Assembly (NCBI RefSeq): GCF_014696135.1 | Contig: NZ_JACJPP010000007.1 | Span: 124,001-188,000, forward strand | Source: Nodosilinea sp. FACHB-141 | GTDB taxonomy: Bacteria; Cyanobacteriota; Cyanobacteriia; Phormidesmidales; Phormidesmidaceae | Length of the DNA stretch: 64,000 bases | Reading direction: 5' to 3' | Shown here: in pieces, positions 16,769-26,014 of the stretch | Layout of the letters: every line of letters begins with the position of its first letter | How positions within the stretch are numbered: the first letter of the stretch is position 1 | Position numbers and translations under genes: made by a program | The notes under the pieces: model-generated | The model's database searches: none | The model's input: the letters and a program-made list of their open reading frames with translations, nothing else | Told to the model about the DNA's origin: nothing

Positions 16769-18124
16769 TCAGTCCAGGCTCAATCCGCAAAGCTCAGCCA
16801 GGGTAGCGGTAAAGCTCGGGTAGGAAACCGCTGCCGCTTCGGCCCGCTGTACCTGCATTGAGCCTTTGACTCGCAGGGCGGCGATCGCCAGACTCATTGC
16901 GACTCGATGATCAGTGTAACTGTCGACGACGGCCCCTGTGAGGGGGGTGCCACCATAGATGGTAAGGCCGTCGGGGTGTTCTTCAACGCGGGCACCCAGT
17001 TGGGCAAGCTGGCTGGCCATAACGGCGATGCGATCGCACTCCTTTACCCGCAATTCCTCGGCGTCAGTGATCACCGTGGTGCCCTCAGCAAACAGAGCTG
17101 CCACTGCCAAAATCGGCACCTCGTCGATCATGCGGGGGATTAGGTCGCCGCTCAAGGTGGTGGCTTTGAGGCGGCTGTGGCGTACCCGCAGATCGGCCAC
17201 GGGTTCTCCGGTAACCTCACGCGGATTCTCTAAGGTGATGTCGGCTTCCATGGCTTCTAGGGCGTCGAGGATGCCAGTGCGAGTGGGGTTGATGCCCACA
17301 TTCTCAATGACTAGATTGGAGCCGGGGGTAATGGCTCCAGCTACTAGCCAAAAGGCGGCCGAGCTGATGTCGCCAGGGACCACCACGGTTTGCCCGGTGA
17401 GGGTGGCTGGTCCGCGCACGGTGACGCTACAGGTGTCGGCATCTACGGCAATGTCGGCCCCAAAGGCTCGCAGCATACGCTCGCTGTGGTCGCGCGACAG
17501 ACTGGGCTCAGTCACAGTGGTTTCGCCCTCGGTCAGCAGCCCGGCCAGTAAAATGCAGGACTTGATCTGGGCAGAGGCCACGGGGGAGCGGTAGTGGATG
17601 GGTTTGAGGGACTGCCCCCGCACCGCTAGGGGAGCGAGGCGGTTATTCTGCCGGCCCCAAATCTCTGCGCCCATTTGACTGAGGGGTTTAATTACCCGAT
17701 CCATAGGGCGCGATCGCAGTGAACCATCGCCCGTGACTGCAAAATAGCGATCGGGGTGGGACGCCAGCAGCCCCAGCATCAGCCGCAGGGTGGTGCCCGA
17801 ATTCCCGGCGTTGAGCACGTCCGTCGGTTCCTGCAAATTGCCTAAGCCCACCCCCTGCACCGTTACCCATTCGTCCTCAAGCGATGACATATTAACGCCC
17901 ATGGCCTGAAAGCAGGCGGCGGTGCTGCGCGGGTCTTCCCCCAGCAGCAGGCCCTGAATGCGAGTTTCACCCTGGGCGATCGCCCCTAGCATCAGCGATC
18001 GGTGGGAAATTGACTTATCCCCCGGCACCCGCACCCGGCCTCGCAGCGCCACCCCATCGTCAGGGAATTCAAGGGTCAGGGTTTGATGCGGGGCAGCGTC
18101 AGTCAACTCAATGCGGGCAGTCAT
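16769..18124 (-). CDS. aroA: 3-phosphoshikimate 1-carboxyvinyltransferase (EPSP synthase)
   Basis: Shikimate-pathway enzyme joining PEP to shikimate-3-phosphate (451 aa, usual length). Landmarks: [17 protein letters not shown] near residue 32 with the active Lys, [57 protein letters not shown], and [12 protein letters not shown], all in canonical order. It lies 50 bp after the PIN/TRAM gene on the same strand and may be co-transcribed with it. Nothing looks damaged. Confidence 0.96.
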   Translation of the reverse strand: MTARIELTDAAPHQTLTLEFPDDGVALRGRVRVPGDKSISHRSLMLGAIAQGETRIQGLLLGEDPRSTAACFQAMGVNMSSLEDEWVTVQGVGLGNLQEPTDVLNAGNSGTTLRLMLGLLASHPDRYFAVTGDGSLRSRPMDRVIKPLSQMGAEIWGRQNNRLAPLAVRGQSLKPIHYRSPVASAQIKSCILLAGLLTEGETTVTEPSLSRDHSERMLRAFGADIAVDADTCSVTVRGPATLTGQTVVVPGDISSAAFWLVAGAITPGSNLVIENVGINPTRTGILDALEAMEADITLENPREVTGEPVADLRVRHSRLKATTLSGDLIPRMIDEVPILAVAALFAEGTTVITDAEELRVKECDRIAVMASQLAQLGARVEEHPDGLTIYGGTPLTGAVVDSYTDHRVAMSLAIAALRVKGSMQVQRAEAAAVSYPSFTATLAELCGLSLD

Positions 18125-18174
18125 GGCAGCGGTAATGAAAAGCCGATGCTGATCGTACCCTATTGCAGTCCGGC

Positions 18175-19257
18175 CTAGGATGCCACGATTGGGGTCTTGG
18201 GGCGGGCAAAAATCATACGGCCAGCGGAGGTTTGTAGGGATCCTGTCACCACCACCTCTAGCTCTTCGCCGATGTAGTCGCGGCCTTCTTCGACTACGAC
18301 CATGGTGCCGTCGTTGAGGTAGCCCACGCCCTGGGAGGGCTCTTTGCCCTCTTTGAGAATCTTCAGATCAATGTCGTCACCGGGCAGGTAGGCGGGGCGA
18401 ATAGCCTGGGCTAGGTCATTAATGTTGAGGACTTCGACATCCTGGAAGCTGGCGACTTTGTTGAGGTTGTAGTCGTTGGTAAGCAGCATGGCGTTGAGTT
18501 CCTGGGCCAGCTTCACCAGCTTGGCATCCACTGTGGGGATGTCGTCATAGTCGACGGAGTTGATCAACAAGCGGTTGGGGTAGGACTCGCGAATGCGGTT
18601 CAGCACATCTAGCCCACGTCGGCCGCGATCGCGCTTTTGGTCATTGCTGGCATCGGCCACATTTTGAAGCTCTTGCAACACGAACTGGGGCACCAGCAGC
18701 TGCCCCTCCAAAAAGCCCGTTTCCATTAACCCTTCGATGCGGCCATCGATAATGCAGCTGGTATCAAGCACCTTGGTTTTGCTGGGCTTGAGGGTGCCCT
18801 CGGCCACCAAGGTTGACTCTAGCGTGCTGGGGCTGATCAGGCGCAGCAGCGATCGCCCGTGGGTATCGGCCAGGTTCATGCCCGACACCGCAAACAGCAC
18901 GCTGCCTAGTACCGCCGTCATCGGCTTGATAAAGCCAAACTCTGAGGGAATGGGCAACAGAAACAGCGGCGCCAGCATCAGGTTGGCGATTAGCAGGCCC
19001 AGCACCAGACCCACGGCGCGGGTGAGAATGCGATCGGGCGGTAGTTCTTTAACCTGGCGTTCTAGACGGCGGTAGCTGGTCTGCATGACTAGGCCCAAGC
19101 CGGTGCCAATCAGCCCACCGAACACGGCCGTCACCGCACCCAGGGCCTCAATGTTGGTGACCTGCTGCAAAATTGGCTGGGGCAGCAGATCAATGCTGTA
19201 GAACCCAATGCCCGCCCCGGCCAGGATAAATGAAAATATAATCAGTGCGTCTAGCAT
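18175..19257 (-). CDS. PIN/TRAM-domain membrane protein
   Basis: A 360-aa protein with four hydrophobic N-terminal segments (about 1-130), then a PIN nuclease-like domain beginning [16 protein letters not shown], with acidic residues in DTS, LQELQ and [12 protein letters not shown], and a C-terminal TRAM domain ([42 protein letters not shown]) that is expected to bind RNA. Homologues are widespread in cyanobacteria and Firmicutes (YacL type). The ATG at 19257 ([10 protein letters not shown]) is preferred over an extended frame that lacks homology. It probably forms an operon with aroA (50-bp gap). Confidence 0.9.
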   Translation of the reverse strand: MLDALIIFSFILAGAGIGFYSIDLLPQPILQQVTNIEALGAVTAVFGGLIGTGLGLVMQTSYRRLERQVKELPPDRILTRAVGLVLGLLIANLMLAPLFLLPIPSEFGFIKPMTAVLGSVLFAVSGMNLADTHGRSLLRLISPSTLESTLVAEGTLKPSKTKVLDTSCIIDGRIEGLMETGFLEGQLLVPQFVLQELQNVADASNDQKRDRGRRGLDVLNRIRESYPNRLLINSVDYDDIPTVDAKLVKLAQELNAMLLTNDYNLNKVASFQDVEVLNINDLAQAIRPAYLPGDDIDLKILKEGKEPSQGVGYLNDGTMVVVEEGRDYIGEELEVVVTGSLQTSAGRMIFARPKTPIVAS

Positions 19258-19459
19258 GGTGGTCTGCGGCTCTGGCCTTGATTTTGCAGCGGGTAGAGGC
19301 TGAGTGCCTATCCCTCTCAGTGTACTCCCCTGGATCAAAAGCAACCGACGAAACGCCACTAGGGGAGCCAGGTTGGCAAAAGTATACCGCTAATGCCCAT
19401 CTTCCTAGCCGCCCCACCGGCTCTGCAATAATGGGGGGGTTACTGCACTTGCGTTCTTC

Positions 19460-20584
19460 ATGGCTTTGCCCTTTTTGCGATCGGCGGTGGTTCAACTGAC
19501 GGCCTATACCCCTCATGTTGAGTCGGCAGACGACCCGTCTCCAGCTAGTTTCGACATTCTTGATACCAATGAGTGCCCCTACGACCTGCCCGAGGCGCTC
19601 AAAGAAAAGCTGGCCTGGCACCTGCACCACGATGTCGCTGCCAACCGCTACCCCGACGGTGGGCATGGGGCATTGAAGAGCGCGATCGCCCAGTACGTCA
19701 CCGAATCCGCCAGCAGAGTCGTGGTTAGCGCCGACCACATCTCCGTCGGCAATGGCTCTGACGAACTGATTCGCTCGCTGCTGATCGCCACCTGCATTGG
19801 GGGTGAAGGGTCGGTGCTGGTGGCCAATCCCACCTTTTCGATGTACGGCATTCTCGCCCGCACCCTAGGCATTCCGGTGGTGACGGTGGGGCGGAGCGAG
19901 GAAACTTTTGAGGTGGATCTGGCAGCGGCGCAGCAGGCGATCGACTCTCCTCCAGAATTGCCGGTGCGAGTAGTGTTTATGGTGCACCCCAACTCTCCCA
20001 CGGGCAACGCCCTCACCGCCGCAGAGTTGGATTGGCTCAGATCTTTGCCTCCCGAGATCTTGGTTGTGGTGGATGAGGCCTATTTTGAATTCAGCCAGCA
20101 GACCACCGTGGCGGAGGTACTGGCTCAGCCTAACTGGGTGGTGATGCGAACATTCTCGAAAGCATTTCGCTTAGCGGCTTATCGAGTGGGTTATACCGTG
20201 GCGAATTCAGAGTTGACTCAAGCGCTTGAAAAAGTGCGACTGCCCTATAACCTGCCCAGTCTTACCCAGGCGGCGGCTCAACTGGCTCTAGCTCACCGGC
20301 AGGAGTTATTGGCGGTGGTGCCCGAGATTCAGCAGCAACGGCGGGAATTAGCGGCGGCGATCGCCCAACACACCCCTTTACATCTCTGGCCCAGCGACGC
20401 CAACTTTCTCTACGGGCGACCGCCAGTGCCTTCTGGCCAATCCCCAAACGCAGAGCTAGAGCGCTGGTTCAACTGTCTGCGCAGGCAAGGAACGCTGGTG
20501 CGCCACACGGGCGGCGGCCTAAGAATTACTATCGGCACCCCGACGGAGAATCAGCGAACTTTAGCTCACATGCAGCAGCTGTAG
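19460..20584 (+). CDS. hisC: Histidinol-phosphate aminotransferase
   Basis: PLP enzyme of histidine biosynthesis (374 aa). It shows fold-type I motifs: DTNECPYDLP, NRYPDGGHGALKSAIA, VGNGSDELIRSL, HPNSPTGNAL, VVVDEAYFEF and FSKAFRLAAYRVGY, whose Lys binds the cofactor. The C-terminal part (LVRHTGGGLRITIGTPTENQRTLAHMQQL) includes the substrate-phosphate Arg. It is divergent from the PIN/TRAM gene, with a spacer of about 200 bp. Related class I aminotransferases can have broader specificity, but the motifs favour hisC. Confidence 0.92.
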   Translation: MALPFLRSAVVQLTAYTPHVESADDPSPASFDILDTNECPYDLPEALKEKLAWHLHHDVAANRYPDGGHGALKSAIAQYVTESASRVVVSADHISVGNGSDELIRSLLIATCIGGEGSVLVANPTFSMYGILARTLGIPVVTVGRSEETFEVDLAAAQQAIDSPPELPVRVVFMVHPNSPTGNALTAAELDWLRSLPPEILVVVDEAYFEFSQQTTVAEVLAQPNWVVMRTFSKAFRLAAYRVGYTVANSELTQALEKVRLPYNLPSLTQAAAQLALAHRQELLAVVPEIQQQRRELAAAIAQHTPLHLWPSDANFLYGRPPVPSGQSPNAELERWFNCLRRQGTLVRHTGGGLRITIGTPTENQRTLAHMQQL

Positions 20585-20618
20585 GATTCTTCGCTGAAAC
20601 CTGTTCATCACCCGCAAT

Positions 20619-20647
20619 GTAGTTGGGCAAATGCCATTTGCCCCTAC
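20619..20647. repeat. REP-like palindrome at convergent gene ends
   Basis: GTAGTTGGGCAAATGCC followed by ATTTGCCCCTAC: a near-perfect palindrome with GTAG/CTAC ends. It lies between hisC and the convergent hypothetical gene and supplies the latter's stop codon. Its layout matches the GTAGGGG...CCCCTAC elements at 27696, 38114, 48197 and 51273, with a different core. Confidence 0.55.
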
Positions 20648-21219
20648 ACCAGGGCGCGAGCGCGGCGAACGGTGTAGGGAAGCACGCCCACAAGCAGGGC
20701 AAATGCCTCGTCGGGCACGTTGTCGACAATGTTCTGATCGAAGTAGCTCTTGAACTGTTCGAGGATGAGCTGGGCGCGATCGATGGGCACCGGCTTATCA
20801 GTGAAATTTTGGGTCAGCCGCACCCACTGCAGGCGAATTTTGAGGGCTTTTTGCTGGGCCTCGGCCGACTCGGGAGAAATTAGCGACAGGCTGCCCAGGG
20901 GAATCACGGCTCGGCAATCGGCATCCAGGCCACCACCCACGGCGGCACCAGGGCCGGCAAACTCGGTATAAAACTCTTTGTGGATAATCAAACCGTTGCG
21001 ACGGCGGCTGTTGACAACCCACAGTTCGCCGCCGCGAATCCTAGCCAGAATGTCATCTTCCTCTGACAGCAGGCCAGACTCAAAAAATGGGTTTGACAGG
21101 CTATCCACTGGGCTAACGGCGTAGGGACACATAGGCCGAGATGCCGCAGAAAATCCAGGGGAGTGCAGAGAACTCCCGTATCTAGGTCCTGGAATATTCT
21201 GCTCAAAATTGGAGATCAT
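20644..21219 (-). CDS. Conserved hypothetical protein
   Basis: A 191-aa protein of no recognised family. It starts MISNFEQNIPGPRYGSSLH and is rich in Pro, Ser and Gly for the first 55 residues, then has a mixed domain with LARIRGGELWVVNSRRRNGLIIHKEFYTEFAGPG, ending in a helical part (LILEQFKSYFDQNIVDNVPDEAFALLVGVLPY). The ATG at 21219 is chosen over an open upstream extension. There are no membrane segments or catalytic motifs. The stop codon lies in a REP-like palindrome. The gene is real by codon use and length; its role is unknown. Confidence 0.6.
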   Translation of the reverse strand: MISNFEQNIPGPRYGSSLHSPGFSAASRPMCPYAVSPVDSLSNPFFESGLLSEEDDILARIRGGELWVVNSRRRNGLIIHKEFYTEFAGPGAAVGGGLDADCRAVIPLGSLSLISPESAEAQQKALKIRLQWVRLTQNFTDKPVPIDRAQLILEQFKSYFDQNIVDNVPDEAFALLVGVLPYTVRRARALV

Positions 21220-21416
21220 CCCCGTCACATAGTAGCGACAACAGCTCAATTAGCTACAGTCTGGGTTCTTTTTGGGTGCTCTGATTACAGAGGTGCCCAG
21301 GCCTTCATTCTAGGGTAAACGCCTACCAGACCCTCCGTGAAGTGTTTAGCTACGCTGAAGTAGGGATAAATTTCTCTGCTTGTAGCTTGATGTTTCTGTG
21401 AAGTTGCCCGGTTGGA

Positions 21417-22034
21417 CTAGGGCTTGGTTGGATGAGTCGGCAGCTGTAGGGTTTTGTGCATCATCAGCCGACGGGCCTGTAGCCCTAGCCACGAGGCTGG
21501 TGAGTCTTCGGTCTGCACGACCGAAAATCCGGCCTTGCGGTAAAGCGCTCGGGCTGCCAGGTTGTCTTCCATGACGTGGAGTTGCAGCTCACGGATACCC
21601 CACCGTTGCGCCACCTGTTCGCACGATCGCAGCAGAGTAAGAGCAACGCCCTGCCGCCTAAAGGTTTGATCTACAGCCAGATTTGAAATATAGACGTGGC
21701 GATCGCCCTGCCAGGGCCAGGGCTGGCGTAGCGAGGCTTCAACAGTGCCAGCAACTGCCTCTTCATTGCTTGCAATAGAACCTGCGGTGGGGATAGCGAC
21801 GGCAGCTAGGCAAGCGTAGCGAGGCGACTGGGCCTTGAGTCGCTGCTTTAGGTCTTCGTAAATGCCGAGTCGAATGAAGGGATATACCCACTGCCGCCAG
21901 CCGTCGCGGTTATAAAAGCTGGCGGTGAGCACATCGGTAAGGCGATCGAGGTCGCGCAAAGTGACTGTGCGAACATGCGGCTGGGGTGCTGCCGAGGCCG
22001 AAAGGGGAGAAATATTTGGGTCGGCCTGTACCAT
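21417..22034 (-). CDS. GNAT-family N-acetyltransferase
   Basis: Acetyl-CoA-dependent acetyltransferase of 205 aa. The GNAT core is clear: VYISNLAVDQTFRRQGVALTLLRSCEQVAQRWG, which holds the acetyl-CoA binding motif A (Q/RxxGxG/A), then LQLHVMEDNLAARALYRKAGF, the typical motif B, and VVQTEDSP. ATG at 22034 has an AGAGG ribosome site; an in-frame TTG upstream is less likely. The acceptor substrate cannot be told from the sequence; many relatives acetylate small amines or protein N-termini. It is divergent from the TonB-like gene. Confidence 0.85.
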   Translation of the reverse strand: MVQADPNISPLSASAAPQPHVRTVTLRDLDRLTDVLTASFYNRDGWRQWVYPFIRLGIYEDLKQRLKAQSPRYACLAAVAIPTAGSIASNEEAVAGTVEASLRQPWPWQGDRHVYISNLAVDQTFRRQGVALTLLRSCEQVAQRWGIRELQLHVMEDNLAARALYRKAGFSVVQTEDSPASWLGLQARRLMMHKTLQLPTHPTKP

Positions 22035-22240
22035 GAGCCTCTGCGGCAAACACAACTACTGCCAGCGCTGCCGTTCGCGGAGCGAGTGCGCAGCACTTAA
22101 CCGGACGTTTGGCCATCGCCTTAGCAGTCAATATACCCTTCTCTACCTGCCCAAGGGGTACGATCTAGAGAATCGTTTTATTTACAGCTCGACAACGCTG
22201 ATACTGTCTTTGGTCTGCCCTAGCGAGGGCATCGCTAGCT

Positions 22241-23230
22241 ATGGCCAACTCTCCATTTCTGACGACCTTTGCCCGCCACCGCGACCCCAAGCTGCTGTGG
22301 CCAGTGGCTGCTGTGGCCTCAGTGCTAACCCACGGTCTAGCACTGGGTATGGTACGTACTCTTGCTATTCAAACCCCTACCCTGCCTGAGGGCGAAGTGG
22401 CTCCGTTACCCATTCAGCTGGTGGAGTTGTCTGCCGAGCAGGCTGCCCCTGGACCGACCGCTAAAGACACAGGTGCCGCATCCTTAGCTGAAGCCTCGAT
22501 CGCAGCAGTGGCATCGGCAGATGCCGCTACACCCCTAGCCGCTCAGGCCGCCCCAGCAGCAGAGGCTCCGTCTGTTACCCCCCTGCCCCCGACGCCAGAA
22601 CCGCCGGTTGCACCAGCCCCTCAGCCAGCGGCCCCTCCAGTGGATAGTCCGCCGGTTGCACCAGCCCCTCAGCCGACTCCCGCTCCAGCAACATCGGCAC
22701 CACCTGTGGCTTCAGCTCCCCCCCGTCCAGAGCCAGTGGTGCCCGCCCCAGCGGTCAGCCGACCCCCAGGAGCAGAGGGCTCGCCTGGGGTGGAGAATCC
22801 TGCCCCCGTTGCGCCGCCACCATCAGCACCCCCAGGGAATGCCGCACCGGGTGGAGCTGAAGGACAGGGCGGACAGGTGGTGCCCGTGGGTCTTCGCCTT
22901 GATCCCAATGGCAGGGATATTCCTGAAACGGCTCCCCAGCTGCTAAATACCAGCGCCATTGCCATGCGACCTTTGGCATCGAGCTGTGGGTTTGCCAACC
23001 TAGACGCGCTGCTAGCGGGAGTTCCGGCTGCCTCGGTGCAAATGCAAATTCGGGTGGAGCCCAGCGGCGAAATCTCCAACGTTCGGCTGCTACAGGGCAC
23101 GGGCAGCAGCGCGGTGGATGATTTGGTGGGTTGCGTAGTGCGGCAGCGTCTACGCCTGCAACCGGCTAGCTCAGCGGGGGTATCCCAGCTGACGGATGCG
23201 TTTATTTTGGATGCTCAGATTCAGTTCTAG
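22241..23230 (+). CDS. TonB-like energy-transducer protein
   Basis: A 329-aa protein with the TonB layout: a cytoplasmic start (MANSPFLTTFARHRDPKLLW), one membrane helix (about 20-40), a long Pro/Ala-rich periplasmic spacer (about 95-205), and a C-terminal domain (about 262-329) with VQMQIRVEPSGEISNVRLLQGTGSSAVDDLVGCVVRQRLRLQ that matches the TonB C-terminal fold. It would transmit proton-motive force to outer-membrane receptors. No ExbB/ExbD or receptor is nearby, so its partner is unknown. It lies just upstream of the UbiG-like gene (28-bp gap). Confidence 0.8.
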   Translation: MANSPFLTTFARHRDPKLLWPVAAVASVLTHGLALGMVRTLAIQTPTLPEGEVAPLPIQLVELSAEQAAPGPTAKDTGAASLAEASIAAVASADAATPLAAQAAPAAEAPSVTPLPPTPEPPVAPAPQPAAPPVDSPPVAPAPQPTPAPATSAPPVASAPPRPEPVVPAPAVSRPPGAEGSPGVENPAPVAPPPSAPPGNAAPGGAEGQGGQVVPVGLRLDPNGRDIPETAPQLLNTSAIAMRPLASSCGFANLDALLAGVPAASVQMQIRVEPSGEISNVRLLQGTGSSAVDDLVGCVVRQRLRLQPASSAGVSQLTDAFILDAQIQF

Positions 23231-23258
23231 AACTGTCTATGGTGGATGGGGCTTTTGT

Positions 23259-24056
23259 ATGCCGGGAGCGAAGTTTCTAGGAAAGAATTTGGGACGACAG
23301 CGCAACAACCTTGCTTTTTACGATCAGCAGGCTGCCCGTTGGTGGGACGAAACTGCCACCATTGCGCCGCTCAATCGTTTGAACCCGCTGAGGTTCGAAT
23401 ATTTTGATCGGGTCATACCCCACTGGAAAGGGCTGAGGGTGCTGGATGTCGGCTGTGGTGGGGGCTTTACCTGCGAGTTTTTGGCTCACCAAGGGGCTCA
23501 GGTTTGGGGGCTAGACCAGTCGGCCAGTTGTATTGCGGCAGCTCAGGCCCATGCCGAGGCGGAGGGCTGGCTGATTACCTACTGCCGGGGTGTGGCAGAA
23601 GCGCTGCCCTTTGAGGCGGCTGCCTTTGATGTGGTGGTCTGTGTGGATGTGCTGGAGCACGTGGCCGACCCCCTAAAATCGGTGCAGGAAATCAGCCGGG
23701 TGCTGAGACCTGGCGGGTTGTTTTGCTTTGACACGATTAACCGCACGGCGCGATCGCGCTTAGTCATGATCTGGCTGCTAGAGAACATCCTGCGCCAGAT
23801 TCCGGTGGGTATTCACGACTGGGAGAAGTTCATCACCCCCGATGAGCTGCGCGCCATGCTGACCCAGGCGGGCTTTGGGGCGGTCAAGATGGATGGCTTC
23901 AATCTGTTTGGCAGCACGGTGAGGGAAGCGGTGGCGGCCTATCGGCTATATCAGACGACGGGCAAGTTTGAGGCGCGCTTTGATGGTGATATGCGAGTGA
24001 TGTATATCGGCACGGCGGTCAAGGGGCGTGCGGAGCAGGTAGGTAAGCGAGGTTAA
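23259..24056 (+). CDS. UbiG-like class I SAM methyltransferase
   Basis: A 265-aa methyltransferase of the UbiG type, acting on polyprenyl phenols or quinol-like substrates. Motifs: YDQQAARWWDE and LNPLRFEYFDR at the N-terminus as in UbiG, the SAM motif VLDVGCGGGFTCEFLA, GLDQSASCIAAA, FDVVVCVDVLEHVADP, and RVLRPGGLFCFDTINR. The ATG at 23259 (MPGAKFLGK) is the first start with a plausible N-terminus. Cyanobacteria make plastoquinone, not ubiquinone, so the true substrate is open. It ends 4 bp inside the convergent phosphatase gene. Confidence 0.85.
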   Translation: MPGAKFLGKNLGRQRNNLAFYDQQAARWWDETATIAPLNRLNPLRFEYFDRVIPHWKGLRVLDVGCGGGFTCEFLAHQGAQVWGLDQSASCIAAAQAHAEAEGWLITYCRGVAEALPFEAAAFDVVVCVDVLEHVADPLKSVQEISRVLRPGGLFCFDTINRTARSRLVMIWLLENILRQIPVGIHDWEKFITPDELRAMLTQAGFGAVKMDGFNLFGSTVREAVAAYRLYQTTGKFEARFDGDMRVMYIGTAVKGRAEQVGKRG

Positions 24057-24817
24057 CATTCGCGCGGATGGTGTAGGTGGGCGGTGGCGTTGAAGCGTTT
24101 GATGCGCCACAGTTCGCTATTGAGACGGTTGAGGCCGGGTTGAAGCCAGCGATCGCGATCGAGCCAAAATTCAAACAGGGCGGTGTTGGCCATGGGTAGA
24201 CCCCAGGCGCGATCGCAGCCCATTAGACAGGCGATCGCGTGCTGCAAAATCCAGTGGTGACCAATGACGAGAACGCGATCGCCGTTACAGTGACGCTCGA
24301 TCAGCCCATCCACCACCCGCTGGGCTCGGTTGTGGCCCTGCTCCAGGGTTTCGGCCTGGGGAATGGGTTGCCAGTCAAGGTTGGTTTCGAGCTGGTGGCA
24401 GAGGTCAGGGTAGCGATCGCAGGCTTCTGCCCAGGTCAGACCGGTAAAGATGCCGGCGTCGTATTCTTTGAGGTCATCCAGCAGGGTCACGGGTACCGTC
24501 TGATCAGAGGCTAGGGTCGTAGCGTGAGGAGTTCCTGCGATCGCGGCGTGTGTGGCTGAATTCGGTTCATTAGCAGCTTGAAAAGCCTCTTTTCCTAGGC
24601 CTTTGACTATTTCTGCCAGGGTGGCGGTTGAGCGTGCCAAGGGGCTGCAATAGATGTGGGTAGGGTGCCAGCCGGTGGTGGCCAAATGTTGGCCTAACCG
24701 TTGCGACTGCTCCATGCCTAGGGGGGTTAGCCCGGTAGAGCTGCATCCTTCCATTCGGCCCTCGGTGTTGCCCACCGACTGGCCGTGACGCACAAGCAGC
24801 AGTTTGAGAACAGTCAT
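24053..24817 (-). CDS. Histidine-phosphatase family protein (phosphoglycerate mutase-like)
   Basis: A 254-aa member of the His-phosphatase superfamily. LLVRHGQSVGNTEGRMEG carries the catalytic RHG motif (His11), SPLARSTATLAE holds a conserved Arg, and GDRVLVIGHHWIL has the second conserved His. An internal Glu sits in KEYDAGIFTGLTW. The fold may be a phosphoglycerate mutase, sugar phosphatase or a phosphate-monoester hydrolase; the motifs do not separate these. It is convergent with the UbiG-like gene and overlaps it by 4 bp. Confidence 0.85.
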   Translation of the reverse strand: MTVLKLLLVRHGQSVGNTEGRMEGCSSTGLTPLGMEQSQRLGQHLATTGWHPTHIYCSPLARSTATLAEIVKGLGKEAFQAANEPNSATHAAIAGTPHATTLASDQTVPVTLLDDLKEYDAGIFTGLTWAEACDRYPDLCHQLETNLDWQPIPQAETLEQGHNRAQRVVDGLIERHCNGDRVLVIGHHWILQHAIACLMGCDRAWGLPMANTALFEFWLDRDRWLQPGLNRLNSELWRIKRFNATAHLHHPREC

Positions 24818-25120
24818 CGGCTCGACTCAACAGTAAGCTATCCCAAACCTAAGTTTAGGTCGCCCATTGGGCGACCTTTTCCATAGACGGCTAGATTCAG
24901 AGGGTGATCAACCAGGTGCGCTTGGGCTTGCTCGAGAGCGATCGGCAGAAGATTCTCTGGATCTGGAGGGGAAGCCGTCGATGGGGTTAGGGGAGTAGAG
25001 GGTGAGTAGGCAGGGGATGAAGGGTAGGCTAGGGGAATCAGGAAAGTGTCTATTGATGCGCCCAGAATGCTGGAAGCATGCCAAGATGCTAGGAAAATTG
25101 CCTAGATTTACGGTTTACCT
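24818..25120. other. Spacer before the CDF gene, holding a perfect inverted repeat
   Basis: About 300 bp without a clear gene. At 24858-24881 AGGTCGCCCA meets TTGGGCGACCT and is followed by TTTT on the plus strand, a terminator-like palindrome with no plus-strand gene directly before it. A short open frame at 25002-25196 overlaps the CDF start and looks like a shadow. Nothing else was recognised. Confidence 0.45.
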
Positions 25121-25942
25121 ATGGTTTGCTCGGTTCACCCAACGTCGCCGTTTGCCTGCCGCTGTGGTCTCGATGCTGTCGATCGACAGCGGTTAGGCCT
25201 ATTCCTGAGCGTAGTGCTGGGGTTTGCGGTGGTGGAATGGCTGGTAGGTAGCCAGAGTCACAGCCTGGCGCTTCAGTCAGACGCGGGGCACATGCTGACG
25301 GATGTGGGGGCGATCGCCCTGGCGCTGTCGGCGAGCTGGCTGACCCGGCTGACGCTGGCCCGACCTCGACCGGGGCAGCCTCGTTTGGAGGCGATCGCGG
25401 CTCTGGTCAATGGCTTGGGGTTGTTGGCCATGGCGGGGTTGATTTCCCTAGAGGCTTGGCAGCACTTAAGTGCGCCACCTGTGGCCTTGGTCAGCGGGCC
25501 AATGCTGGGAACGGCTCTGGTGGGCCTGGCCATTAACGGATTTGGGGTGTGGCTGCTGCACGGCCAGGGCAACGAGTCGCTGAACCGGCGCGGGGCATTT
25601 TTGCATGTGGTGGCTGACCTGGTGAGCTCGGTGGGAGTCATCGTGGGGGCGCTGTGTATGGCGCTGTTCCACTGGTTTTGGGTGGATGGGGCCTTGAGTT
25701 TGGCGATCGCCCTGCTGATTGGCAGTAGTGCCCTGCCGCTGATCTACCAAAGCTGGGGCTACCTGAGGGGCAATAGGGGCAATGCTGGCCCAGACCTATC
25801 CGCCCTTGGGTTTCTAGAGGCCGGGCGCACTGACCTGAGTGCCCACATCTTGGGGTCATTCTCCTCTAGCGCGCCGTTGGTAACGGCTTTGGGTAACAAA
25901 CCTGGTGTATTGGCGACAAAACTGCACCACAACGGCTTTTAG
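25121..25942 (+). CDS. Cation-diffusion-facilitator transporter without C-terminal domain
   Basis: Probable zinc or other divalent-cation exporter of the CDF family (273 aa). The two metal-site motifs are present: LQSDAGHMLTDVGAIALAL in TM2 and HVVADLVSSVGVIVGAL in TM5. Six hydrophobic helices run from about residue 25 to 212. After TM6 there are only about 60 residues with no match to the usual cytoplasmic metal-sensing domain. The N-terminus MVCSVHPTSPFACRCG has Cys and His that could bind metal. ATG at 25121 is used. Confidence 0.8.
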   Translation: MVCSVHPTSPFACRCGLDAVDRQRLGLFLSVVLGFAVVEWLVGSQSHSLALQSDAGHMLTDVGAIALALSASWLTRLTLARPRPGQPRLEAIAALVNGLGLLAMAGLISLEAWQHLSAPPVALVSGPMLGTALVGLAINGFGVWLLHGQGNESLNRRGAFLHVVADLVSSVGVIVGALCMALFHWFWVDGALSLAIALLIGSSALPLIYQSWGYLRGNRGNAGPDLSALGFLEAGRTDLSAHILGSFSSSAPLVTALGNKPGVLATKLHHNGF

Positions 25943-26014
25943 ATTCTAATATTCATAGCTAGGTGGCCATCTCTGCATGGGCCAGCACTGCACTGTGTCT
26001 ACGGGAGTTAAACC

